Origin: Phormidesmis priestleyi Ana
Lineage (GTDB): Bacteria > Cyanobacteriota > Cyanobacteriia > Phormidesmidales > Phormidesmidaceae
Reading direction: 5' to 3'
Assembly: GCA_001314865.1 (NCBI GenBank)
Contig: LJZR01000029.1
Span: 31,364-72,595, forward strand
Length of the DNA stretch: 41,232 nucleotides
A program made the position numbers and the translations under genes. A model generated the notes under the pieces. The model saw only the letters and a program-made list of their open reading frames with translations, did not search any database and was not told the origin of the DNA. Positions 34,277 through 41,232 of this stretch are shown piece by piece (within the stretch, counting starts at the first letter, position 1; the number at the start of each line of letters is the position of its first letter).

Positions 34277-34806
34277 GTTTGAGCCAAAATCCTTCCAAAA
34301 GAGGGCACATACCCCCAAGCCCGAAATCCAGGCTAGAAGGATTGTATATGAGCTATAGCAGTCCGTCTAACCCTATATCACTGAAGATCACTGAATGATC
34401 ACTTGAATGATCACTGGCAACATCTATCAGGACTATATTCCGACCTTGCACTCGCCACATCAGGACATGAATAATGATGGGTAATGATGGCGGCAATGAG
34501 TGGAATTATAAAAAGGGTCTTAAAATAGCGAGCGTAAGACGACGCTTGGTCGGTACACTCCAAAGCAAAATTTACGACAAGGCAATAAAATTACGGTAAA
34601 GCACAACCCTTTCACAGCAATGCTTAGCTCAACTTTTTCAAGGTTGTCCCCTGACCCAACATTCGGTGTAAATGGGCACAGGGCCTCTCCCTAAAAGCAG
34701 ATTGCGGCAACCATAAAGCGTGTTATGTTAAGAATAGTTAATCGATCTCAGAAAACATTGCAAGCTCTTAGACAGCCCGCATCACTTACAAGAGGACTTT
34801 GAGACC
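34277..34806. other. Divergent intergenic region between uppP and DUF3120 gene
   Basis: No gene is supported. Contains repeats of GAATGATCACT (about 34380-34412) and a region (34642-34713) that can fold with GGTTGTC/GGCAACC closing CCCTG/CAGGG and CCC/GGG inner stems. This may be a structured leader or chance. An AT-rich stretch TATGTTAAGAAT near 34725-34736 could hold a -10 box for the DUF3120 gene. Confidence 0.4.
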
Positions 34807-35631
34807 TTGCAGCTTTCTTTCAAGACATACGCACGACAGCCCTTCAATGCGAAATCATTCCTGCGGAAATTGGTTTCAGCGAGTGTTCTAGGCCAAGCCC
34901 TCAGCAACTCTTCTGGGGAACCTTCAGCCATTGTCAGCGCCGGATTAAGACTGGAAAAACGCTACTGGGCGCTCAGTCAGGTAGCTGAAAATACTCAACA
35001 AAATCGCTGGCGGGCCTTCATTACGGCTGCGCTGCTGGTGGCCTTTCCTGTCTTTATTCAAGCTCCACTCGTTAGAATAGCGCCAGCGCTGAGCTTTGCC
35101 CTCACTGCCTTGTGGCTGTGGCTGGGCTATCGCTGGATGAAAGATCCCGCCCTGACCCTATGGGGCGATTTAATTGTGGGCTTTAGCTGGACTTGGTTGG
35201 CGGGCTCGGTGTACTGGGGCTGGTTTCGCACCAATCCATATATTCATTTGCCGCTAGAAGCGCTGGGCCTACCGATTGTGCTGGTGCTGATGTTTTACGG
35301 CAAGGCCAAAATTGGTAACTATTTTTATTTAGGTTCTTTGTTAGGAACTGCTATTACCGACCTTTATTTTTACTGTGTAGGGCTAATTCCCTATTGGCGA
35401 TCGCTCATGATGAGCCCACCTGCCGATGCAGGCTCGATTTTGCATGGCGCTTTGCTACGGATGGAAACCTACGAAGGCGTTGGCTATGCGATTGTGCTGT
35501 TAACGCTACTGGTGATGCTCGGAACCATTCCCATGCGATCGCGAAGTACCAAATGGTGGGCTTTTAGTGGTGCAATTCTAAGCACCATTTTGGTAGATAG
35601 CTTATTTTTTGTAGCCGCTATCTTGTCTTAA
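34807..35631 (+). CDS. DUF3120 family membrane protein
   Basis: Conserved cyanobacterial/plastid membrane protein of unknown function. Seen: about six hydrophobic helices. RWRAFITAALLVAFPVFIQA opens the family core near residue 75, followed by WLWLGYRWMKDPALTLWGDL, GSVYWGWFRTNPYIHLPLEA and a C-terminal STKWWAFSGAILSTILVDSL. No ATG exists before the core. The frame begins at TTG 34807 with AGAGGA about 10 nt upstream, so a TTG start is plausible. The 70-residue N-terminal part is not typical. Upstream is the divergent spacer, downstream an FHA-cyclase gene. Confidence 0.88.
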   Translation: MQLSFKTYARQPFNAKSFLRKLVSASVLGQALSNSSGEPSAIVSAGLRLEKRYWALSQVAENTQQNRWRAFITAALLVAFPVFIQAPLVRIAPALSFALTALWLWLGYRWMKDPALTLWGDLIVGFSWTWLAGSVYWGWFRTNPYIHLPLEALGLPIVLVLMFYGKAKIGNYFYLGSLLGTAITDLYFYCVGLIPYWRSLMMSPPADAGSILHGALLRMETYEGVGYAIVLLTLLVMLGTIPMRSRSTKWWAFSGAILSTILVDSLFFVAAILS

Positions 35632-35792
35632 TAGGCACCTATCGAAAGCTTCAAAGTTAGAACCTGCCCAGCCTAAAATCTGCCCGGCACCACTGAGAAC
35701 TTTACAAAAACATTAAAACCTGGCGACGTTTCCCTACAATTTCTAGCCGGAAGGCTCGTTTTCTCTAACGTACTGTTAGATAGCCTGATTGG

Positions 35793-35831
35793 CTAACGCT
35801 ACTTGCATCAATCCTATGCAGGTAGCGTTAG
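35793..35831. repeat. Strong 16-bp hairpin (CTAACGCTAC arms)
   Basis: CTAACGCTACTTGCAT (35793-35808), loop of seven, ATGCAGGTAGCGTTAG (35816-35831): 16 paired positions with one T-G wobble. No T-tract follows, so it is not a standard terminator. It lies in the spacer between the DUF3120 and cyclase genes. Confidence 0.85.
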
Positions 35832-35882
35832 TGCCAAACCGCACTCAGTGAGATCACGTTGGTGCAAATGCGGGTATCGCTA

Positions 35883-35903
35883 TAGGCTATTGGCGATAGC
35901 CTA
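35883..35903. repeat. 8-bp perfect hairpin TAGGCTAT / ATAGCCTA
   Basis: TAGGCTAT (35883-35890), loop TGGCG, ATAGCCTA (35896-35903), 50 bp after the larger hairpin and about 90 bp before the cyclase frame opens. It could be part of the leader of that mRNA. Confidence 0.7.
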
Positions 35904-35991
35904 CGGGGAAGATTGAAATAAGCAGCAGTCTTCAGCGACATATCTTTTGTGGCGCTAAGCGATTGCCTCATTTTCAATCCGGCCAATCTCT

Positions 35992-37089
35992 TTGGCCGAG
36001 CCTCTTACAGCCCGTTTCATCAAAACCTTTTTTACCTTTCCCCAATTCTTACTGGTAACTGTGGCAACTCCTGAGCCCACTCCTTCACAACTTGGCCCCT
36101 GTTTGGTTCTCAAAGGAGGCCTTAATCAACAATACTTGTCGCTCAATGGGAGCAATTGTTGGACAGTCGGTCGCAGCGACGATAATAACTTTGTCCTAGG
36201 TGATCGTTGGATATCTCGCAACCACGCCATGCTGCAATGTATGGATACTGGCGAATACTACCTTATTGACTTGGGCAGCCGTAATGGCACTTTTATCAAC
36301 GGTCGTCGAGTCAGTGTGCCGGTTACCTTGCATAATGGCGATGCCATTACCTTTGGCCAAACCGAACTCAACTTTTACTGCCCTGCGCTCGAAACCGTTA
36401 GCACCAGTAACTACGGAGAAAATCACAACTTTACCGCGACCGCGACGCTGCATGTGCGCAGGCTCATTTCGGTGCTCGTTGTCGATATTCGCGACTACAC
36501 GGTAATGACTCGCCAGCTAGACGAAAAAGTGCTCTCCGAAGCCATTGGTACCTGGTTTCGCTATGCGGGCGATATTATTGGTGAATATGGTAGCTGGGTT
36601 GATAAGTACATTGGTGACGCGGTGATGGCTGTATGGATTCACGGCACGCAGGAAGTGACACCTCAGGCAATGCTGCGAATTGCCAAAGCCATGAGTGAGC
36701 TGAATCGCATGACCAGCCAGCTACATGAAGAGTTTCCGCTGCCTTTTCCGTTGAAAATTGGGGCGGGTTTGAATACGGGCTATGCCATGGTGGGGAATGC
36801 AGGCAGTAGCGATCGCCCCGACTACACACCATTGGGCGACACCGTTAACGCCGCCTTTCGGTTTGAAAGCTCTACCAAGCAGCTCGGACTGGATATTTCA
36901 ATCGGTGAAACGACTTATCAGGCATTAGCGCAGCTCGGCGCAGGCGACCAAACCTTTAAACGCTACTCAGTTGAGATGAAAGGCTACGAACGCCCGCTGA
37001 TCACCCATGGTTGCGCCTTCTCTGACCTCGATAGATTCTTGAATCACCATAGCCGACAGAACCAAAGCTCAGTTTCCGTACAGTCTTAG
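35992..37089 (+). CDS. FHA domain - class III adenylate cyclase
   Basis: Couples phospho-threonine peptide recognition to cAMP synthesis. Seen: FHA domain with WTVGRSDDNNFVLGDRWISR, NHAMLQC and DLGSRNGTFINGRRVSV. The cyclase domain has VLVVDIRDYT (first metal Asp), DKYIGDAVMAVW (Lys for purine plus second metal Asp) and PDYTPLGDTVNAAFRFES (Thr in the purine-specifying position, Asn and Arg for transition state), so the active site looks complete. No membrane helix. The frame opens at a TTG (35992) without a clear ribosome binding site. GTG 36061 (VATPEPTPSQL), just before the FHA domain, is an equally good start. FHA binding partners could be Hanks-type kinase substrates (inference). Confidence 0.93.
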   Translation: MAEPLTARFIKTFFTFPQFLLVTVATPEPTPSQLGPCLVLKGGLNQQYLSLNGSNCWTVGRSDDNNFVLGDRWISRNHAMLQCMDTGEYYLIDLGSRNGTFINGRRVSVPVTLHNGDAITFGQTELNFYCPALETVSTSNYGENHNFTATATLHVRRLISVLVVDIRDYTVMTRQLDEKVLSEAIGTWFRYAGDIIGEYGSWVDKYIGDAVMAVWIHGTQEVTPQAMLRIAKAMSELNRMTSQLHEEFPLPFPLKIGAGLNTGYAMVGNAGSSDRPDYTPLGDTVNAAFRFESSTKQLGLDISIGETTYQALAQLGAGDQTFKRYSVEMKGYERPLITHGCAFSDLDRFLNHHSRQNQSSVSVQS

Positions 37090-37178
37090 GCGGTCTGACT
37101 GAGACGCTCTTAAACGCTTAGGAAAATGATATCCTCAGATATATGTTGAGAGTAGATTTAACAAGAGGATTTGAGCGA

Positions 37179-37625
37179 ATGAAAAGCGCCATGAAGCAAG
37201 CCCTATACACCGTTGTTGCAGTTGGAATTTTGGTTGGTTCTTTGCTGTTTGGCAATGGGCAACCCGCTGCGGCTAGCACGCAGTTCATCAGCGCCAGTAA
37301 TACCGCTGTGCTTGCGAATGCAGGTGGCCGAGAGCTCCGCAATTCTATAGATGACAAGCTAGCCACCGAATATGGCAATAAAATTGACGTTAACAATACC
37401 AATATCGCCTCATTTAGAAAATTTCGCGGGCTCTATCCCACCATCGCCGGCAAGGTTGTTTCTAACGCGCCCTACGAGTCTGTCGAAGATATTTTGAACA
37501 TTCCTAACCTCAGCGATGTAGAAAAAGGTCGGCTTGAGCAAAATATGGACATTTTCACAATCTCTGCCCCTGACCCCGCGCTGGTAGAAGGTGCTGATCG
37601 ATTCAATAACGGTGTATACAAGTAG
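37179..37625 (+). CDS. psbU: Photosystem II 12 kDa extrinsic protein PsbU
   Basis: Lumenal subunit that stabilises the oxygen-evolving complex. Seen: signal peptide ALYTVVAVGILVGSLLFGNG with cleavage near AAAS, and a mature domain with the family pattern IDDKLATEYGNKIDVNNTNI, FRGLYPTIAGKVV and ESVEDILNIPNLSDVEKGRL, a helix-hairpin-helix-like repeat. The frame opens at 37143, but ATG 37179 has AGAGGA 8 nt upstream and begins directly before the signal peptide, so 149 residues are annotated. It proves the cyanobacterial origin. An 11-bp tandem repeat (ACAAGTAGATA type, 37618-37650) begins in the last codon and repeats the stop. Confidence 0.97.
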   Translation: MKSAMKQALYTVVAVGILVGSLLFGNGQPAAASTQFISASNTAVLANAGGRELRNSIDDKLATEYGNKIDVNNTNIASFRKFRGLYPTIAGKVVSNAPYESVEDILNIPNLSDVEKGRLEQNMDIFTISAPDPALVEGADRFNNGVYK

Positions 37626-37717
37626 ATAACAAGTAGGTAACAAGTAGAGCGAAGCTTTGCTTGTGAGAATGCCCGTGCCTGTTAGAGTAAATTAATCTCT
37701 TGCAGGAGCGTTTCTGG

Positions 37718-39490
37718 TTGGTGAATCCTTCTTCTCAAACCGCATCAGGTCACAACTTAGATCACAACATTGTCGTCGCTGATGATCGCTTTGATGTATT
37801 GGTCATTGGCGGCGGCGCAGCAGGACTGTACTCGGCCCTGTGCTTGCCGAGCCATCTTAAAGTTGCGCTGGTAACCAAAGACAATTTGAGTGTTTCTGCG
37901 AGTGACTGGGCCCAGGGTGGCATTGCTGCGGCGATCGCCCCCGAAGATTCGCCCTCGCTACATGTGGCCGATACCCTCCGGGCAGGCGCTGGCCTGTGTG
38001 AACCCAGCGCTGTTGGGCTATTGGTAGAAGAAGCTCATACCTGTATAAAATCTTTGGTGGATTTGGGCGTTGCCTTTGATCGCACGGGCGAGCAGCTGGC
38101 TTTGACGCTAGAGGCCGCCCATTCGCGTAAGCGGGTGCTGCACGCGGCTGATACCACAGGTCATGCGATTGTTTCAACGCTGGCTTTGCAGGTGCTCAAA
38201 CGAGAAAATATTTGGGTTTTTAATCAAACCTTCGTGCTCGATTTGTGGACGGATGAGGCAGGTTGCAGGGGCGTTTGTCTCTCTCAAGATCTCTCTCAAG
38301 ATTTTTCCTCAAACGATCTCTCTCCAGGCGATCTCTCTCCAGACGATTTCTCCCCAAACGATCTTTCAGCTTCATCCCCACCTTTGACCATTCGATGGGT
38401 TCCTGCTCGCGCTGTGGTACTGGCCACTGGCGGCGGCGGGCAGGTCTTTTCGCAAACGACCAATCCAGCGGCCAGTACAGGTGATGGCATTGCGATGGCC
38501 TGGCGGGCAGGGGCGCAGCTGCGTGACCTAGAGTTTTTCCAGTTTCATCCAACGGCGCTGACCCAACCGGGAGCACCCAGATTTTTGATCAGCGAAGCCG
38601 TCCGAGGAGAAGGCGCGCATTTGTTAGATGCTAAGGGCGATCGCTTTGCCTTTCAGTACCATCCTGACGGCGAACTCGCCCCTCGTGATGTGGTTAGCAG
38701 GGCCATTTTTTCGCATTTGCAAAAGGCAGAAGTGCCTGACAACAAAGTTTGGTTAGACCTAAGCCCGATTGAGCCTGAGCGCATTCGCTATCGCTTTCCT
38801 AACATTATTAAAGTGTGTAAGCGCTGGGGCATTGATGTTTTTAATGAGCCGATTCCCGTATCGCCAGCGGCGCATTATTGGATGGGCGGTATTACCTGCG
38901 ACTTAAGCAGCCAAACCACGATTAAGCATCTCTATGCTGTGGGAGAAAATGCCAGTACGGGCGTACATGGCGCCAATCGGCTAGCCAGTAATTCTCTGTT
39001 GGAATGCTTGGTGTATGGCGCGCAGCTCAAAAATATTCGGCTCGCAGATGAATGCCCCTCGGTTGTAGGAGCAGACGCTAAAAAGGTCGTACTGACAGAT
39101 GAGTGGCTAAAAAATTTGTTGTACTGGCGATCGCACCTCCCTCAACTGATCTGGAAAAATGCAGGTATCTCCCGCGAGCAGTCGCGAATGGAAGTAGCGC
39201 TATGTCAAGTACAGCAGTGGCAAGCCGAGTTTGATGCGCTTTCTTTGAGCCAAGCGCTTAGGCTTAAACCGGGCGAAACGGTTCAGCTGCCTGAATCGGT
39301 GACAGGCGATCAGGTGCGCCTATGGGGTGAAGTGGAAAATTTGTTAGCGATCGCGGCCCTCATTCTCAAATGCGCTAACTTCCGCACCGAAAGCCGAGGC
39401 GGCCACTACCGTAGCGACTATCCAACGCCCGATGACCAGTGGCTAGGCCATACGGTTTTAGAAGGCGACACTTTAAAGCGCTCTCAATAA
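37718..39490 (+). CDS. nadB: L-aspartate oxidase
   Basis: FAD enzyme converting L-aspartate to iminoaspartate, first step of NAD synthesis with NadA. Seen: FAD-binding VLVIGGGAAGLYSALCL, ASDWAQGGIAAAI, VVLATGGGGQVFSQTTNPAA, FFQFHPTAL, RGEGAHLLDAKGDRF and GENASTGVHGANRLASNSLL, all diagnostic of NadB rather than succinate dehydrogenase. The frame opens at TTG 37700. TTG 37718 is preferred because AGGAG lies 9 nt upstream; GTG 37721 is next best. A 15-bp in-frame repeat region (38272-38372) codes LSQDLSQDFSSNDLSPGDLS before the ATIRWVPARAVVLATGGG-like strand. A 28-bp tandem repeat spans the stop codon. Confidence 0.97.
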   Translation: MVNPSSQTASGHNLDHNIVVADDRFDVLVIGGGAAGLYSALCLPSHLKVALVTKDNLSVSASDWAQGGIAAAIAPEDSPSLHVADTLRAGAGLCEPSAVGLLVEEAHTCIKSLVDLGVAFDRTGEQLALTLEAAHSRKRVLHAADTTGHAIVSTLALQVLKRENIWVFNQTFVLDLWTDEAGCRGVCLSQDLSQDFSSNDLSPGDLSPDDFSPNDLSASSPPLTIRWVPARAVVLATGGGGQVFSQTTNPAASTGDGIAMAWRAGAQLRDLEFFQFHPTALTQPGAPRFLISEAVRGEGAHLLDAKGDRFAFQYHPDGELAPRDVVSRAIFSHLQKAEVPDNKVWLDLSPIEPERIRYRFPNIIKVCKRWGIDVFNEPIPVSPAAHYWMGGITCDLSSQTTIKHLYAVGENASTGVHGANRLASNSLLECLVYGAQLKNIRLADECPSVVGADAKKVVLTDEWLKNLLYWRSHLPQLIWKNAGISREQSRMEVALCQVQQWQAEFDALSLSQALRLKPGETVQLPESVTGDQVRLWGEVENLLAIAALILKCANFRTESRGGHYRSDYPTPDDQWLGHTVLEGDTLKRSQ

Positions 39491-39556
39491 AGCGCTCCCA
39501 TTAAAGCGCTCTCAATAAAGCGCTCCCATTAAAGCACTCTCAATAAAGCGCTCTCA
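39473..39556. repeat. 28-bp tandem repeat, three copies, spanning the nadB stop codon
   Basis: 39473-39500, 39501-39528 and 39529-39556 share TTAAAGCGCTCTCAATAAAG and CGCTCCCA. The first includes the last nadB codons and TAA; the third has two to three changes. Confidence 0.92.
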
Positions 39557-39582
39557 CCACGACTCGCCAGGAGAAAAATCCA

Positions 39583-40266
39583 ATGAATACGATTCCTGCT
39601 TTGCCTTACGAGTATCCACTGCCCGATTCCCTCGATCATCTGGCGCTGGTGATTATTGATATGCAGCGTGACTTCTTAGAGCCTGGTGGCTTTGGCGATG
39701 CCTTGGGCAATGATGTCACTCAGCTTCAGGCCATCGTGCCGCAGCTCAAAAAACTGCTGCATACCTTTCGTGACTTAGGTCTGTTAGTCATCCATACCCA
39801 AGAGTGTCACGAGCCTAATCTCTCTGACTGCCCTACCTCAAAGCTGACTAGAGGAAATGCGGCCCTGCGAATTGGCGATCGCAGCGACATGGGCCGTATC
39901 TTAATTCGGGATGAGCCCGGTAATGCAATTATCTCGGATCTCGCGCCGCGCCCCAATGAAGTGATCATTCGCAAACCGGGCAAAGGTGCTTTTTACAACA
40001 CACCCTTAGCGTCTGTTCTGCAAAAATACCAAATTACGCATTTGCTAATCACCGGGGTCACGACCGAAGTTTGCGTTCAATCCACCATGCGCGAAGCAAA
40101 CGATCGGGGATACGAATGTTTGCTCCTTGAAGACTGTACCGCGAGCTACTTTCCGTCATTCAAGGCAGCCACTATCGAAATGTTGCGCGCCCAAGGCGGC
40201 ATCATCGGCTGGACATCGACTACAGATCCTGTATGTCAGAGACTGTTCCAAATTTCTCGGAAGTAG
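39583..40266 (+). CDS. Isochorismatase-fold cysteine hydrolase, biuret amidohydrolase-like
   Basis: Predicted amidase cleaving a C-N bond in a small ureido/amide compound. Seen: catalytic Asp in [18 protein letters not shown], Lys in [13 protein letters not shown] and Cys in [20 protein letters not shown], continuing [10 protein letters not shown], a segment that closely resembles biuret hydrolases (from memory of the family). 227 residues, normal. The ATG has AGGAG 9 nt upstream. A heptanucleotide repeat follows the stop, then a bicupin gene on the same strand 91 bp away. Cyanobacterial substrate is unknown. Ureidoacrylate or other amidohydrolases remain possible. Confidence 0.88.
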   Translation: MNTIPALPYEYPLPDSLDHLALVIIDMQRDFLEPGGFGDALGNDVTQLQAIVPQLKKLLHTFRDLGLLVIHTQECHEPNLSDCPTSKLTRGNAALRIGDRSDMGRILIRDEPGNAIISDLAPRPNEVIIRKPGKGAFYNTPLASVLQKYQITHLLITGVTTEVCVQSTMREANDRGYECLLLEDCTASYFPSFKAATIEMLRAQGGIIGWTSTTDPVCQRLFQISRK

Positions 40267-40273
40267 TGCTGGC

Positions 40274-40297
40274 CCCACTCCCCACTCCCCACTCCCA
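40274..40297. repeat. STRR-like heptanucleotide repeat (CCCCACT)
   Basis: Three near-perfect CCCCACT units begin 7 bp after the hydrolase stop codon. A 15-bp duplication, TGTTTTTTAAGCCTT (40326-40340, 40341-40355), ends directly before the next ATG. Confidence 0.85.
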
Positions 40298-40356
40298 TGC
40301 TCGTCTTACGGATTGTAGGGCTCGTTGTTTTTTAAGCCTTTGTTTTTTAAGCCTTT

Positions 40357-41142
40357 ATGAGTTCCCGCAATACTGCTGAAATCCCAACTGCTGAAATCCC
40401 AGAACCGGGAGATGCGATCGCGCTCAACGAGCTAAACTCAGGCGCAATCAATTCAACCATTATCGATCTTGCCGATCTCACTACCAGTCCAGAACGCTAT
40501 GACTTTTTTACCTTTAGGCCAAACCTAAAAAAGCTCATCTTGGCTGGATCTGAAGATGCCGAGCATATTAGTATTTTGTGGTACACCGTTGCCGATGGCA
40601 GCGTTGGGCTTCACTCCCACCATATGACCGAGGCGGTTTTCACCATTGAAGGAACGCAAACAGATGCCAAAGGCACCTATCCCACAGGTTCTCTGTACTT
40701 CAATCCACCTGGCAGCGGCCACGCAATCTCCGATAGCAGCGGTTTCTTTATACTGGCCTACGCGTCCCCTCCCGACTTTGCAAATACAGACTCACTCAAA
40801 GCCTATACCCCCGTTCACATCGACACAGCTGACTCAGATTTAGAGCATACCTATCCGTTCGTAGAAGCGCAAAAAGCTGTCAACATCTACGACCTGCCTT
40901 TAGATCCAGCAGGGGGCATCTGTTCTACGCTGATTAAAAGCACCTCACCAGAAAGCTACGAATACACAGGAAACTACCTGCTCGTGCTCAGAGGGCGTTG
41001 CAATATTGACGGCGCAATTTATAACGAAAATACATTGGTGGTTGCGACAACCGTTGAACCCAAGTCCTATAAGCTCAGTGCGATAGAAGGCCAACCTTGT
41101 TTGTCTCTAGGGCTTTCTTTGGCAATCTCTCAGGGGTTATAA
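40357..41142 (+). CDS. Cupin-domain protein (two cupin folds)
   Basis: Seen: 261 residues. The first cupin has the metal motif GLHSHHMTEAVFTIEG (HxH, E) and second motif FNPPGSGHAIS, so metal binding is likely. The second half (TLIKSTSPESYEYTGNYLL, VLRGRCNIDG) has cupin strands but lacks the histidines, so it is probably structural. It resembles ChrR-type bicupins. A cytoplasmic role with the adjacent hydrolase is possible (91 bp gap, same strand), but there is no direct sign of shared substrate. The N-terminus has a short duplicated AEIPTAEIPEP. Confidence 0.82.
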   Translation: MSSRNTAEIPTAEIPEPGDAIALNELNSGAINSTIIDLADLTTSPERYDFFTFRPNLKKLILAGSEDAEHISILWYTVADGSVGLHSHHMTEAVFTIEGTQTDAKGTYPTGSLYFNPPGSGHAISDSSGFFILAYASPPDFANTDSLKAYTPVHIDTADSDLEHTYPFVEAQKAVNIYDLPLDPAGGICSTLIKSTSPESYEYTGNYLLVLRGRCNIDGAIYNENTLVVATTVEPKSYKLSAIEGQPCLSLGLSLAISQGL

Positions 41143-41179
41143 CTATTTCTGGTGTATGGCGTAGGAGATAAAAAAAGGC

Positions 41180-41220
41180 GTATCCTTCTGGAAATTGCAA
41201 AAGTACCAGAAAAGGAATAC
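41180..41220 (+). promoter_or_regulatory. Hairpin that can mask the ribosome binding site of the last gene
   Basis: GTATCCTTCTGG (41180-41191) can pair with CCAGAAAAGGAATAC (41206-41220) with small bulges. The right arm holds the ribosome binding site AAGGA (41212-41216), 7 nt before the ATG at 41224. Translation could depend on opening this stem. Confidence 0.45.
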
Positions 41221-41223
41221 ACC

Positions 41224-41232
41224 ATGACTCAA
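41224..41232 (+). CDS. Start of a gene cut by the window edge
   Basis: ATG ACT CAA (MTQ) with a good ribosome binding site AAGGA 7 nt upstream. The rest is outside the window, so the product is unknown. Confidence 0.55.

Noticed and set aside
34642-34713. tRNA-like length and closing 7-bp stem
   Set aside because: No T-loop or anticodon-arm consensus and no CCA-adjacent pattern; not a tRNA.

Overview
This window reads as cyanobacterial chromosome. It carries psbU (photosystem II lumenal extrinsic protein), a DUF3120 membrane protein, a TIGR03279-type PDZ/radical-SAM/DUF512 protein, and roughly forty copies of the HIP1 octamer GCGATCGC. It also holds several cyanobacterial short-repeat families. 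The species cannot be fixed from sequence alone. The density of short tandem repeats, both in spacers and in frame inside genes, suggests a repeat-rich lineage such as Leptolyngbya or a relative (inference).

Layout. (a) 1-15.3 kb, all on the minus strand, is a surface/exo-polysaccharide region. In transcription order it has wza (13.8-15.3), wzc, a metallophosphoesterase directly after wzc, a WecA/MraY-type lipid-phosphate sugar transferase, a GT4 glycosyltransferase, a zinc-ribbon-like unknown, a toxin-antitoxin-like cluster (MNT, HEPN, nucleotidyltransferase fragment, FitA-like antitoxin, PIN-HEPN chimera), the ABC exporter permease (wzm-like), a seven-unit palindromic array, the ABC ATPase (wzt-like), and the first 20 codons of another gene at the edge. 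(b) 15.6-27.1 kb, all plus strand, is mainly housekeeping: gltX, ftsH, a GT-B-like protein, yjbQ, era with a long disordered N-terminus, a degenerate Ser/Thr kinase-TPR membrane protein, and a two-LOTUS/DUF3825-like protein. (c) 27.1-34.3 kb has ddl, a candidate small RNA, a hypothetical gene overlapping tolC tail to tail, tolC, the TIGR03279 gene and uppP. (d) 34.8 kb to the end, plus strand, has DUF3120, an FHA-adenylate cyclase, psbU, nadB, a biuret-amidohydrolase-like cysteine hydrolase, a bicupin and the first codons of another gene.

Functional links. WecA starts undecaprenyl-linked glycans, UppP recycles the carrier, Wzm/Wzt and Wza/Wzc export polymer, and Ddl feeds peptidoglycan. Envelope biogenesis therefore dominates the window. 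TolC adds outer-membrane export.

Most notable: a 42-bp-period array of hairpins with a compensatory base change inside the wzm-wzt operon; a composition break inside wzt at the start of its specificity domain; toxin-antitoxin remnants broken at heptanucleotide-like repeats; in-frame tandem repeats in many conserved proteins together with tandem duplications that span stop codons; a compact promoter-hairpin-terminator unit that looks like an sRNA, with an 11-nt perfect complement upstream of tolC; and the LOTUS-LOTUS-DUF3825 protein. No CRISPR array, tRNA, rRNA or transposase gene was seen.
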